Shown piece by piece: positions 35,024 to 50,000 of a stretch of 64,000 bases of DNA (position 1 is its first letter; the number at the start of each line of letters is the position of its first letter). A model generated the notes under the pieces. It saw only the letters and a list, made by a program, of their open reading frames with translations. It had not been told where the DNA came from and did not search any database. The position numbers were made by a program, and so were the translations under genes. Source of the DNA: Phalacrocorax aristotelis. Its lineage: Eukaryota > Chordata > Aves > Suliformes > Phalacrocoracidae. The DNA is taken from contig NC_134276.1 of NCBI RefSeq assembly GCF_949628215.1, positions 126,294,125-126,358,124 on the forward strand. The letters are read 5' to 3'.

Positions 35024-38000
35024 CTGAGTTTCTTGTTAAGGAAAATGTGCAATAGCTAAAAATCCTGTAAAACAAAGCAGAAGTCACATGCATGATCTGG
35101 TCAACAGTATTTCTTGGTAATAGGAAAATAACACCTAGCAATTATACAGTGAAAGGCTGGGAAATTAATACAGGAGAACTCCAGTAATGACATCTGATGC
35201 TTGCCCAGACATACAGAGCTTCCTGTTTTAAGTTAATGCAGGGAACCAAGAGTTATTTTCAATAAATCTTTCAAACACCACACAGACATTTACAATCCCT
35301 TTTACATACTTAATATTTATTATTAACAAATGCCAAGGTGAATTGCACCTAGCAAGGCTAACCCCTAGCTACCTTCCTGTAGTTGCAGGGAAAGCAGGCT
35401 CCTCCCTCAGCGTTTCAGTGGTTCAGAAAGAGAAACAGGTTCCTGTTCTGAACCATCCTTTGAAAGAGCTCCTTCTGTTGATGAGGGAAAGTTGAGAGAT
35501 TAGCTTTGCTAAGCTGAGAAGTCTGCATCTGCAGGGGAGACCTTCCTCATATCCCTTGCGTATATCATCTTCAAACATGTGTTGGGCATGAATCTGCAGT
35601 CTGGAGCGTATTGAATAATTATAAACTGAAGTGTCTATCCACCTGAGACTGAGGCAGATAGTGAACTGAAAAAGTAAAAATAAATCACTACTCTCAACAG
35701 ATAATGAAATTATATTGGTACTAGATACAAGTAAAACCTACTATTTTGGCATGTCAGTTTCACGGACTATTTCTTGACAAACATGAACTATATGATAATA
35801 AGGAAAGAAATTGCCTGTTAAAAAACCCTCAATTTGTTAGCAATAGAAAAGAGAGTAATCAAAATCTTGAAAATAAGCTATTTGTAACTATTGAGGTATA
35901 GAAGACTTGAACTACCTTGCCAGAAAAGTTATTTTTTTCAGTTTCAGTTGCTTGCTGCACAAATTAAGCAAGTCTCAACTCATACAGTGAGTGAGAATTT
36001 TACTGATTCAGGGCCCATAGCTGCTCAGCAATCTCCCCTTACTTGCCCAATAGCAGCAAAAGAAGTTATAACACTATCCTGGATGGACACACTTGCTTCT
36101 AACATGGAGGTTACTTCAGTAACACAGTATGAATTACTACTGTGAAAACACAGTATGAATCACTACAAAGCATAACTACAATCAGTCACCTCACTAAAAG
36201 AACATCCTAATTGCGAGGCATTTGAGACTGATGTTCAGAAATGTTTCAGTAATTTTCATTGCTTTTTTTCTCAGCTGAACAGTTTACCAAGATATTGCTT
36301 GTTAGAGAATTATTCTTGTAGAGAATAATGGGATCTCTACACCTTTCAGAAATGAGCCTCAGATTCAAATCCAATACAGAAGCTGCTGTACCAAGAGGAG
36401 TGATTACACTCTGGCCAAAGTCTATGAACCTCCAGCCTCGTTATCCTACACTGGGATCTCCATTTCATAGTCACAGCTACCTCCTCCACACACCTACAAA
36501 CCAGGGCTCAATCCTGTCCCTTCAATCCTACCTACTTTCCCCGTTGCTTCTGCCACTCTCCTCCCCCCCACCCCTGAAAAGTTTGTTTGCACAAAGGAGC
36601 TCAACCCAGAACTCTGGAAAGCGCTGCCACAAACAGTTGTTTACTGCTTTCATGCACAATTGCATTCCAGCTTAGGAACCTTGAGATAACAGCTCCTTAT
36701 GCTGCAAGAAATCTAAGAATAGCATGTAGTAATGAAAAAGGATACATATGAACTCCAAGTTCTCCCCCACCTTCTGCCACAGTCTCGATTATTTTCTTCA
36801 TCACTTCTGCATGCCTGAAAACCAGATCAGAAACAGTGAAATTATTTTAAGGAAAAAGTAACTCCCTCTCAATACCAATAATATTAGGTTTTGTGCAAAT
36901 TAAATAGTTTTGGACTGTTGGCTTCAGAAGCAGCAAGAGGAAGCTTTCAGTTTACCAAGGAAAAAAAATCTCAACAATAACGAAGTTTAAGTGATGAATG
37001 TAACATCATTTGCCAGCTGCTTACATTCACAAGGAAAGAGAAGGATGTTCTATGCTACTGTGTAGACTGAGTGCTATAATGAGAGTCAATACATATTGAT
37101 TATTATTAGTGTAATTGTTAATTGCTAAATGCCACAGAAGCCAGTCCCCAGAAGGTAATCCTCACCAGCAGCAAGCCACCAGAAGTTCCCAGATGACCCC
37201 TGAAAAAGATGCCTAGAAACTGCTGCAACTTTTTTAGCTGCCTCTGCTGCACTCTTAGACTTGGAGAACTTACAAGGTATCAAACACTTATACAATGCAT
37301 AGTTTCCTAGGAAAGGCAGGCTAAACCATCCCTGCAGAAATTAAGAACTGTGGCTCTCAGACTGACTTAGGGTATGGAAACTTTCTCTGCCTACAGCAGT
37401 AACTTGGGTTCTGTGGCAGATCAACAGTTTCTAAGCTAGCTGTTCTCTCTCATGACTCTGTTATTGTAAAGCACTACAGGGGAGGACAAACATTTCCTCA
37501 GGTCACTGTGTTTTGACATTAAATCATCAGTGACATACCAGGCCTACTATGAACCACACAGCCATCTGCGTACAAAGCTGATCCTGGGAGCACAATACAG
37601 GATCACAGAACGGCTATGGTTGGACGAGATTGGTCATCATCTAGTCCAATCCTCCTTGCTCAATGAGCAGTAAACCAGAGAAGATTGCTCAGGACCTTGT
37701 CTGGTCTGGTTTTGAATATCTCCAGTGACAAAGGCTTCAAATCTTCCCATGACCAGTTATGAATCAGAAGTAATAGTTTTGTGTTCAGGATAGTTCTTAT
37801 ACCCAATAAACCAGGGGATGAAGCACATATGAAATCAGAGGGGAGAACCACTGTATGGTTAATTCATGTTTTATATATTTTTAACATAAACTCCCAGGCT
37901 GTATAACTCATCTTACTTTTATCTATGTGAAGACTATATTTCAACTTTATTTTAAATTCACGATTCTGTAGGCAATCTATCAGTGAGTTCACACAGGGCT

Positions 38001-41000
38001 ATGGGCATCCACCTATACAACATTGCAAGCTAGTTAACAGTAGTAGTTTAAAATACCTGTCCTGAAACAACCCATGTGCCTACTGAGAATAAGGAATAGC
38101 GGTAAGCAGAGTTTGCTTAACTTTCTGACCATGCTTTGATACCATTATGCAAATCTAAATAGCTAACCAGTAGCTGGTGTTTAGTAGTTACCTCTAAGGT
38201 TAATCATGCTGCCAGCGACCACAAACACAAGGAAGGAAGCTGTTGCAAAGTTAACAGGAACACGCAAGTCTGGGGAAATACTAAAGGTCAGCATTTGTCA
38301 TTTGCTGTGCTGTTGGTCTCTGCAAATGAGCTAACCCTCACAGCTGATTCCAATTCTGGATCCTCATGATACCTCTGCACAAAGCACGCTGTACCAGGTG
38401 CCAAGGCCAGTTGCTTCTATATAGGAACCCGGCCACTGTCAAAACTTAATGGTGGACTATTTTTTGTATTGGCACAGAATACACATCACACTACATCTAT
38501 TAGAAGTCTTTAAGAGGATACTGGCTCAACTTCACGCATCTGAATGACATTTTTTCTTTTCTGTTTCATAAGGACTAATTAGATATCTGGAATTCCATCA
38601 TGGCCACAGTAGCAGTCATTCTTACTGTCATACAATTACTCATTAAAAGCTTTGCAGGTGCTTTATAAACTTTCAAAAGCTTGTTTCCTGTTTCCAGTTT
38701 CCTTTGATAAGAAAATTCTGAGGAACTAATATGAAGTATGTATACCTCCCAAAGGAGAGAATAAGATAACTTTGGGAGAATTGTCCTTTAAGATATCCTG
38801 CTAGCTAGAAATCTTTTTTTCTTTAAAACTTCTGAATAAAAGTCCCCCAGAAGTAACTCTCTAACTCAAGACTAAATACACAACATGCTTACCAGTGCCT
38901 GTTTTTTCCAGGACCTGTTTGTAGATCACCTGAGCTATCAAATAGATCAAAAACATCTACTAAGATCACCTAATTTACTTTCCAGTATATTAACCAACTC
39001 TTGAGGTGGTCCAAGTCATACAAATGAGTTACTATTCGTATTCTGAGTCAGAAATACTGCTGTTCCTATTGAAATTAAATTGAGATATTCAGTTAAGACC
39101 ATACATTAAGGAGTTAAAAATAAGTTGACAGAAACTGATTTCTTAGATTGATTAGATGACCCTTTATGCTCTCATCAGGAATGCTCACTTTCCAGATGAA
39201 GAACCCCTCTCCTGCTTTGTAACTGACCAAAGCTGTCAGTCAAAATATTTGGTATTAACTTCACACTGGAATTCAGCACAGCTGACACACTGACATTGTC
39301 GGAGTATCAGCTGGAAGGGAAATATATACCATCAGAAAGTAAAAGTAAAAAATAAACGCCTTCCTGACATATGGGGGGAAAAAGCCCAACACCAGAAATG
39401 ATTTCTACCCCTTCCTGCCCCTTGCCGTTCATAGAGATAAAAGGCCTTCTCCAGGACTTTCAGTATAGCAGACAAAAAACTATAAGCTTCTGTAACAGAT
39501 GTAAAATGCAAGACTTTTTAGGACAGTGTACTTTCAAGAAAAAAATTATCTATGGATTTGTTTCAGTGTCTGTAACTGCTCTCATGCAACAAGACAGGTG
39601 TGTAAAAAACCACAAACGTCATAATTAGGAGAAACATTCAGACCCTGCGATAGTCAGTTAACCTTAGGATCTAAAATTCACCAATCCTTGCAGCTGCCTC
39701 TAGTTGCTTCCCTGCAGATATTTAGAGTACAAAAAAGAGTTCAGAAGCCTGTCACCATTTATTCTGAGACAGAGAAAAGCCCTTGGAATTAGTGCAAGTA
39801 ATTCAGATCCAATTGTAAAGGTGTTTAATAGTTAACTAGTTCGATAGTCCCTTTGTAACACCCACATAAAAAAAGTTGAAAATTGTGATTAAACCAGTTT
39901 GCAGTAATTAATAAGGAAGTTGACTATGTTCCTCCCAGTACCGTAAAAATGCTGACAAGAAATACAGCTTACAGCAGAGCTGCAAGTTGAACAGTTTCAG
40001 CTAACTACTCAAAATAGAAGCATTCTCAAGCAGCTAACAGCAGCACCCAACCACCACTTCTTTCCTTTCTCTGACGCATGGCATAGGGATACCCACGTCA
40101 CGAGAAACTGCCAAGTAAGTTTAGGACCATGCAAATACCTACATTACACAATTCTTGTAATGTGCAGGGAAGCAACAGCAGAAGAGCTAGCTAAACACTT
40201 GTACTTCCTAGCTAAGTGAAGAAACAACACAACATTTTCAGCTATTACTTTTCACCTCAGAAGCCCAGACCTTGTTAGCCTTTCCAATTTAAGAAAATAG
40301 AATAGCTCACCTCAGAGAGTAAGAGAACACACTTAAAACCTCCATTTTAGATATGCTGTTAGCCTCTTTCTTCACAGCCTCAAGATGATCTTTTCAAACC
40401 TTTCCAAGGTTAAGCAGTTGCCAGTCAACTAGCTTGCTTTCTGAGAAGGACCGGACAGTTTCCTCCACACTGAAGATGCCATCCTTCCAACTGTGATATC
40501 AATCACCTCTCATACTTAAAAGACTAACTGGAACAAGGGCCATGATGCAAACCATTTCTTCGAGCACAGATTTGGATGACGTAACAGAGGCACTGGCATT
40601 TCACTGGCTTGAGAGTGACAACATGCATACAGAGCTCTCATCCATGAAGACTCTCAATCTAAATTCACAGACTAACATTAAATTGGTTCTTACTCTGCAA
40701 AGGTGTTTGCAAAATTAAGCCGATAACACTGCAGCCACAGCCCAGCATAAAATCCACAGATCTACCTAGTCAGCGATGGCTGTTATGCTCAAATATCTGG
40801 TCGTCTTTGTTTCTTCTAAGAGTGCCCTCCCAAGCTGTATCTATCAAACAGGAGCTTCTTCCCAACCAATTTATTAGCTGGACATCCAATAATCACTAAA
40901 TTACACCTTGGCTTCAGGCTTTTTTTCCTCCTTTTCCTCTATTAATCACCCTTCTAGTCAGCCTGTTAAGTCTTCCTACATTCATCCCACCTGACCCTCC

Positions 41001-44000
41001 CTCAAAAACATGAACTGCACAAAAAGCTGCATCCATTTTTCATCCAAAACCCTGCAGACAGCAAACAATAAGACAATCAAAGTCACTAACAGGTTGACAT
41101 ATTATGACGGATATGTTCATGTAAGGTACAAGAATGCCTTATTCTATCAAGCCAAAGGTCTACCTCACCCTGCTTACTACCTTATAGCACGTGGTCAAGA
41201 AAGAGGCCATAGCGAGCACCTAGGAACGCTTCCTAGGTACTACTAGTTTCCAGCAGTATGCAGCCCAGGGACTTTCTAATTCCAGAGCATTCTGATAACT
41301 TCACTTTCAACAACACTTGACAAATTTTTCCCTCATTAACATGACATTGCTTAAATATTTAGTTTAGTTAGGTGCTGTGTGCAGAGTTTAATCCTTTTTC
41401 TGGCTTTGAAGATGCCTGCAGTAAGTAGCATTCAACGCCAGCAGTTTTACTAATAGAAAAAAACTGAACACCTATTACTTCACCTTCTGTGCCATTCATG
41501 ATCAAGGTCACTGAAATCGTAACTCTGCCCTCAGCTGCCTTTTCCAAAGCTGAAGGGTCCTAGATTATTCAGTCATTTCTTACGGGAAAGAGCTTCATAA
41601 CCTCGCGTATTCCAGACAATACCTCTGTATCTTTTCCAGTTTTAGTCTTCCTTCATCTCACAGACTACAGAACAGATGACCAGAGCTGTACTGCAATATT
41701 CAACATTTAGATTGTCCCACAGATTAACAGAGGCCCTATGCTGTTTTCTGTTCTATTCTTTTTTCTTTTCCTAACAGTTTTCCAAGGTCTTCTTCCTGTA
41801 CTACTCTTGGGCACCAAGACTGACATTTTCACAGGTCTATTGTGCTAGTGTAGACTTAAACCTGAGGATTTAAAGACCAATAATAAACTTTACCGCTTTA
41901 AAATTTCCTACAAGAGAGCTAAACTCAGGAAAAAGCTATTTCCCAATTGTACAATGGCTTCTCTGCTCAATATTGTCCAGATATAAGCCTGACTGCTTGC
42001 TGAAAGCAAAGTCTGTTGAAAAGCAGTAGTTAAAGAACTGGAAGAAATATGAGATAGAGATTTACAAAGCCCATGAATATACATTCTCATAAGATCAAAA
42101 GTAGCCATAAACTACTTGGTGCAAAGCTCCCTTTCTCTCTCTCTAAAGAATGGTATACCCTTCCCAAGACTAATCTTATGATCAAATAATTCCTAAACCA
42201 GAGTCTGCAAAAACTACCACAAGCTTGTAGACAAGCTGATCGTTTGACACATCAGCTAGTGACATGGATCCCAGAAGTGTTTAAGTCAAAAGAAATTACA
42301 AGACTTCAAGGGAAAATCTGGACTTCCTTTTTTCTTTTAAAACCTATGCAAGACTACAAAGGGTGTGTCTTTTTTTAAAGTGAGGTAAAAGCCCAGACTA
42401 ACATCGCTAAGAACTTCATGCTATTGAGAAGCTAAGGAGTTACACTGCTTATGATATTGGCTCTGTATCATTAAGACACCTAAAAAGATGCTAAGGGCCT
42501 ACATCTAAGACGAAAGGTACCTTTCAAAGACCTAGAAAAAACATCAGCGCAGCTAGTCAAACTACAGACTCCCTGTGTCTTGGGTGAGAAGTGAGGAAAA
42601 TGCAACAGAAGAGACCCTAAAAACACACTTGTGTTTTGCACTTGTACTCAACAAATATTTAGAGTGGCCATTAAAGGACGTCTATTTATCAGGGACTTCG
42701 GGGGAGCAGAAGGTGGTTATTACAAAATAAGAACGAGTTATTTCATGTTCAAATAGCTGCTTCTGCTCCCAAGGTATACATTATACTTTTACCCTCCCCA
42801 AAAAGCAGCAAATGAAAGTACAGGAGAACTTTCTTTTATAGAGTATTTTATATTCTATAAATACTTTATATATATAGTTTATAGATATATAAATATATTT
42901 ATAAAAACTTTATAGGAGTATATACTTTTATAGAGTAGTCTGCCATCTTCTGGAGTCCATAGGGAAGTGGAGGAAAAGGAAGTTGAGCACAGAGAAGACG
43001 GCTTTAACTGCAGAATATACTTGCAGCAGTGAACACTAGAATGGTTTCAGAGATTCGCTGGTATCTTCCTTTGAAACTGCCTCAGAAGCTAATAGACCAC
43101 TATGGCAGCCAACTATGGAAATATGTCCAGAAAACCTGAACCAAATCCTTAATAAGACAAGTGAAGCGCCTTGTGTCTACATGCCTAATCAGACCAAAAA
43201 AAGACTTACCTGCACGGATGAACTGAGCACATGGGAGGTGGAGGAAGATGAGGATGGTTTTCAATGGTCACTGTTTTCTTGACGTGATCTTGACTAATAT
43301 CTTCATACATATGCTCTACTGTTAAAGGCTGCCTTTGCTATATGTGAAAGAGGAACATGAGAACAAAAGCATTACAAAGAGTCTTTTGCTCCTTCTCAGC
43401 AATTCTAGCACCATTAACAGATGAAGTACCATAAATTATAAGCATCTAATATACAACAGCTCTGTGGGTGCACTGAAAGAACAAAGTGTGTTAAAATCCA
43501 TATGGTGTGGAAACAGAACTGCACAAATGCACAAATGCACCAGGTGAATGGTAAAGTCAATATACTGAGAACCACCTAGGTTCCCATCTAGATATTTGAG
43601 CCGTAAGCCCGTACCAACTTCAACTCAAGAAACTTAGTCATTAAAGGGAAGAGTGATTTACCTAATCCTCTCCCTCTGAAGATCATGAAAACATATACCT
43701 CCTTACTTCATTAAGTTTACTGGGGTTATTACTAGCTCTACAGAGCTAACAGAAACTCAAATGACAGAGCATGATTTCCTTCCTTCCAAAAGTGCTCAGT
43801 TACCAAGTACAATTTTCAGTGAAATTATTGCTGCTTCCTGCAAGTACCATAAGTCCTGTCTGCAACCCTGACCGTATAATGGGTTTTCTCACCATTTTTC
43901 CTTTAAATTTCTACTGTGAATAATAAGCAACAAAACAGCCATGCTATTGGACACAGCAAGTCTAATTTCACAGAAGGGGGAAAAAAAACAACATAGCTAT

Positions 44001-47000
44001 ACCTCATCATATCCAAATAACCAGAGCCTTGGAGTTTGGTAATATTTGTCATAAGTGATGTAGAGATCATAAGTTCTAGTCTGTAGAATAGCATCTTCCC
44101 CTCCAACATCAACTTTAGCTTTGTTAGCTTCTACAATCTGTCTTGTGTCAAGCGTTGCCTGGTTCAAGGTAAAATGACAACATTAGTATAATCTTGTTTG
44201 CATTCCCTCCTTTCCCATCCTAAGTAGTTACATAAAGCTGTAAAATGAAATTAGTGTTCTTATGTGAACATTAAAAACCACAGGCTTTTGGGTTTTGTTT
44301 TTATCTTTAAATTAGAAGTATCAGCTTCCCACCAAGAGAGCTTGGTTTTTTTTTTGGTGGGGTTTTTTGTTTTTTAAGAAAGGTCAGATTTCTTACAGAA
44401 GCATGCAACTACATTGTCGCATCCCCCTCCCTTCTTTCACCAATAACTTTTGAACCCAGCAGGCAATTCCAATGAGATTCAGAAGACAGAGGTCTCAGTT
44501 TATGCAGGTTCATGAAGACCTTAGCAGAGTACCACGAATAATGTTGCCCTCTGGTTTTTCTCATGACAGTCTGGTGCATCAGTGTAATCTATTGAACCTA
44601 TAAGCCACTCATCCTCCACATGCAAGTCTCAAGAACAACCACTGCATTTTTTACCTCTTACGAATAGAGCACTGTGTGTAAGCAGAGCAAAAAGGATCAG
44701 CAAAAGAAGCAAAATTACTGAGATCAAAATCTCTGAGGACCTTAGAGTTAAGGTTATTGCAGTAGGTGGGCAAGAGACGAATCCATAGGAAACCAGGCTC
44801 GGTAATCCCACTGCTCATAACAAATGGCTGACATTTGTTATTATTATTTTTACTTTGCTTGTGCTCATACTGGTGATAAGCATTGTAACAGACAAGATAG
44901 AGAACTGTTCACTCACATCATCTGTCTCCAATAGCCCACTTTCTTCATACTCTGAAAAGAAGACCCATAAAATTCTGTGCTCAGATTGTAGCTAGTCATC
45001 ATGTTTCTCATTCATAAACAACTCCTTTAAAACAATCTACATATATCTAAATATGTTTTTTTCAGGTAGACTTCCCAATCCCCAAACCAGACTATTCTTT
45101 CTTTCTTGACCAAGACTACAGTAAGTACACAATGAGCAATCCTTAAGTGGCTTTAAGTAGGCACACTGAGTTTAAAGTGTAGTTACAAAACAGCCAGGAA
45201 GCTGTGCTAAATTCCTAATTTATACTTGCTTGGATCCATTCTGCTACTCAAATTAATTTCCCAGTTACTAACATTCATACAGGTTTTGGTACACAAGTTA
45301 AAGTAAACATGCATCAATAAGACCATACAAATGATGGTAAAGAGCATATGTCCGCTGAAGTTTTCAGCATGCATTTTATGAGAAGAGTAGTGTTTTCTTA
45401 GAGTGTACTGCTTTAGTTAAAGGCCTGAAATAAAGCACACCCCACACAATTTAAGGAAATACCTTCCATGTCTGCAGCTTCTCCTTCATCTTCCTCATCA
45501 TCATCTTCACAAGATGCAGAACATTGTGGTATTTTTATATTATCCTTCAGGAGTTAAATTGAAAACACTGCTTTAAAGACTGCTGCATCTACACAGCCTA
45601 ACAGCCCCAGGAAATTTAAGGCATAAGTCCAGTCAATACATACAGCAAAACAGAAAAATAATTTATGCAATATTTAGAAGGACTATACTGAACTCAAGTA
45701 TTTGCTTATTAACCAAACTTAGTTTGAAAGTCCTAGTGTGATATTAAAAATCCACTACAAAGTTCTCCTTTGACTTGGTAATCTGGAATGATTTAATTCT
45801 TCAGCAAAGAATAAATATGGTGTTAAACAGCCCATAATTTCTTCTCAGAAAACTCACTTATCTCAAATGAATGGTAATGACTAAACAGCTATGACTAAAC
45901 AATGTAGGTTAAGATTTTGTGTGCCCTAACCCACAGGCAACTGTCCAGCAGTTACCATAGAATATCTCAAGTTGGAAGGGACCCATAATGATGATCAAGT
46001 CCAACTCCCTGCTCCTCACAGGACTACCTAAGACTAAATCGTATGACTAAGAGCATTGTCTAGTTCCGTAATTGTTTTTAGAAGACAAGAGCGTCCCAAC
46101 AGATACCACATTTTGATTATATTGTCTGAGGAAGCACGGTCCAACAGAAACTAATACAGCACAAGCTCTCACCCAACTTTTTCTTTTGGGCATTGTGGAC
46201 CTATGCATAACATTTGAACCCAGCAGACAACTCCAGTGAAATTCAGAAGGGGGAGGTCTCGATTTATGCAGGTTTCATGAAGACTTTAGAAGAATACCCC
46301 AAATAATGATTACAATTAAAAGCTGCTCTAATTGTAAGTGTCAGGTGGCTGGATTCCTCATCAGAAAAACCAAAACACCAAAACCAGTAAGAAACTAAGT
46401 TGAGAAGTGATTTGACAAACAGAACATTAGCAAAAAAAAAAGAAAAAAAATAAAAAGAGTTGTCCTTCTGGACTGGGCCTGTGGTTCAAGAAATGAAGTA
46501 CTGTACAAGAAGTTTTTCTACATACAATATAGTAGAAGTAAAATCCAATTCATAACATGCAACAGCAGTTATGAATCACAATAACATTCTGCAAGCATTG
46601 TGTTTCTCAGAAATAACGATCACCTTCACGTATTCCTTAGAGTGTTTCTTCCACCTTTATTTTACTGACTTGTGAAAAAGCAGTAATTTTACTACATTCA
46701 GCACAGTCTCACTTGAAATACACATATTTCACAGTTCATCATATCAGCAGCATTCTGAGCTGTTAACAATTGTGTGGTAGCAAGCAGCAGCCCATACTTT
46801 TTCCCCCTAATTTTCAGAAGCCGAAGCTTTGTACTTGGATAGTTTCACAAACTCTCATAGCACACAGACAGAGCCCCACTTCAGCAACCAACTCATCTTC
46901 AAAAGCATTTTGTTCCTCTGTGACTTTTCCCACATTTTTTAAACATGTTAGCTAGCACATTTCCATTTCAAGTACTTCCAACTGTTCTCAATTTTCACGA

Positions 47001-50000
47001 GGACTTAAGTTTCAGATTTGGCTCCTGCTGCAGAGTGACTTTTTGGAAACGTGCAGAAACTGATGTCTTTGTAAGACACATACATTTAAACAGTTTTAGT
47101 ACTTCTAAACTTGAGAGCACAAGCCTGTCAAACAAGATCAAATGTTTTAAAACTCTGCTTGCAGTAGTTAAAGATTACCAAGAAATACTTTACATTCCTA
47201 CATTATTTTTCCATATGAAAATTTCTTTACACTGGCTCTCCAACCATTAATTTCTTGAGACACAAAGGTGCAGTATCACTGTAAACAGAATTTCATTTTT
47301 TAGCTCGTAGAAGCCTGGCACAAGAGCTAAACACATTCCCAAAAGAACACTGCCTCAGTAAACACACAGTAATAAGGAGATGCACATGCTTTGATTAATA
47401 TCATGGGGTCTGAGGGTCAATGTATTTCTGCAACACACCTGGTGGCAAAGTATGTTTTTTATCTTTCATAGGCAGCATTACATTGCTGCAGGTAAGACTT
47501 CTGTTACCTTTACATCCTGTAATCAAGCATGAGAAAAATTTAGAAACAAGTACCTTACTGTCTAGTGTAATCTCCTTAACTGCTTCTGTTGCACCCACTA
47601 TACCTGTTAATCAAACAAGAAGTCTGTGTTAAAAAAACCTTGTTTGTTTGTTAAAGAATAGTATAGAAAGAGGTTGTAAAGATTTCAGAAAGCAGCATAT
47701 GATCCTTCCAAGTTACATCTCATAACAACTTTGATATTTGAAGGATTGTTTACTTGGTATTGGTAGCATGCTTGGTACTGGACATCCATAAAAAACCATA
47801 CCAGTAACATGGAGCACAACAGCACAGCTCTTGTATGTCATACACATTTTCTTGATGGAATGTTGCAAAGTAATTTGGGATTTTATTTTAAGGAATTTTT
47901 GCATAAAAGTGAGTTCAGGATAGGCATTCATGTCACAATAATGGAACTCAACTTCATGAGCAAGGCATGCATTTCTGAATATTTCTGAGCATCTTGTAAT
48001 TACGGTGTTCATGACAAAGCAGTCATGAACACACAATGCTTTCAGCTGAGCTTAAGTAGGGGTAAAAACCAACCTAAGTCACAGTAACATCAGCTCTTGA
48101 GTTCATCCCCATTAGCCTTCTAGTTTTTCTGCAGCTCTCACCCAGTACTCTTTGGGACAAGATTCTGCTTTGACACAGTAAATTTATCTAATTAACTCTT
48201 CAGCTGAAAATAAGTTACATTGTTATGTAGAATGAACCTGGAATCAAGTAACTACTCAGCAGAAATAACTCTAAAGAAAAGGAATGTCAGTTGAATACTG
48301 CTTGGAAACAATGCACTTCTAGTGGCTGTGTGATTGTTTACATATTTTTTTTTTTCTCCAGAAAAAGTGGTGTTAGAAAGGACATCTATACAGATGGGCA
48401 GAAACAGATTTTATTTTTTGCCTCCTTTGACAGTGTTTGGAGACCTGGCCAGGACTAGTAGGAGTCTTACAGTTGTGCTACCACAGCATGCTACCCAAAC
48501 CAGTCAACCCTAAAAAGAAATACTTGGCAGAGGAGTCTATCCACAACAGGGATGGAGAATGCATTCTTAATTCAAGTATATGACAAAGCTATGTCAAACT
48601 ATTTCTTTAGTGTGACGTGTTCAGTTACAAACGGCAATACATTTAAAAATTGCCAGTGATTAAAAACATACATCTACAGAAACAAAAGGCATCTTCTCCC
48701 ACCCTTTTTCTCCCCAGCCTGGGCAAACTGTTTAGAGAACTTCTTTCAGATTACACCAAAAAAATTACATCAAAGAAAGTGAGCGGAGTACCTCCCTGGT
48801 TTGGAAATAGTAGAGAAGACATAATTGAAAGACAGAATTCTATTACCTTATGATAGAACATGAAGAAATAGACTAAATAAACCTGCCAATTCTTAGAAAA
48901 GAACAGAAGGATTTATAAGAGGCTGTGCTAGAAGAGCCAATGAGATAAATTCATGTAAGCGGTAATTTTTAGACTTTATGAGCACAAGATCATCTAAGGA
49001 CTTAGTGTAAAAAAAGGATCATCTCCCACACTCACTGTATTTACAATATTTTCTTCCTCTTTAGTGCCCTCCCGCCTTGCCCCAGTGACCTTCAGGTACT
49101 AAGATAATAGCTATTTTCTAATGGTTTCCCCTTTTAGCTCAATTCAACACAACAGGAAATGCTGAAATAATTTAGTTGAGGTCATCATTAAGATAAAGAT
49201 CTCAACGTGCTTCCCATGCAATCTTACTAAAAACACAGAAATCTGTGCGTTCTTCAAAGAAAAAATTTAAACCAGCATTCTCTTCACAGGATCTCCTTAC
49301 TAAGGAATGAGTCAGTAGACAGCTCATTTTTTTAAAATAACTTCCTAGAACTTTAATAAGAGAATACTGAAATAATTTATTGCCAATATATCTGAAAAGC
49401 AGCCTGTTTCAGGCATACACAGACATACAGTTAAACACCTGAGCAGTCATATACCTATCAACTGGGTAGCTGGCAACGTAACTTATTTCTTCCGGATTAG
49501 ATACTAGTACACAGCCATCTATATATAAGAAACATTTTACTTTCTAAGACTGGAAACTGATAATCTTTTGGATTACCAAATGCAAAGTCTGAAGCAAGAC
49601 TTTGAATACCTGCATTGTGAAAGGTGTCTACCCATCCCCCATCACCATCATCTTCTTCTATAATTGCTTCCTGCTCATCTGAGTACTCCATCTGCTTACA
49701 TCTTTTGTAGCACGGCACTGCAAAAAAATTGCAAAACAAAATGAATGCACCCATTCCTATACAAAACCAGACTGGGGCAAGAAACTATCCTACAAGGCCT
49801 TCTGAAATGTGGTACTGTCTCATATATCTTTAAAGAATCCTATAGCTATATTTCAATACAAAAGCTTGACCTTCAACATTTTTAATGTGCTGTACCCGAT
49901 ATTTTATTTCATGTTCAGTACAACACTTGTAGTGGCCTTAAAAGCTCATTCTTCTGTTACCCATTAGAGTATTTTCATACAAACTCATAAGGATTAGAAT

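Larger units (their letters stand above)
36815..43209 (-). other. ATG3 intron 10, repeat fragments only
   Basis: The largest ATG3 intron (6.4 kb). It holds a CR1 end near 37600, old repeat-like segments near 41127-41800 and an AT-rich tract near 42835. No gene was recognised. Confidence 0.6.

Noticed and set aside
36328..36675. 115-codon plus-strand open frame in the last ATG3 intron
   Set aside because: No recognised family, no splice signals in support, low-complexity Leu/Ser/Pro end; consistent with chance.
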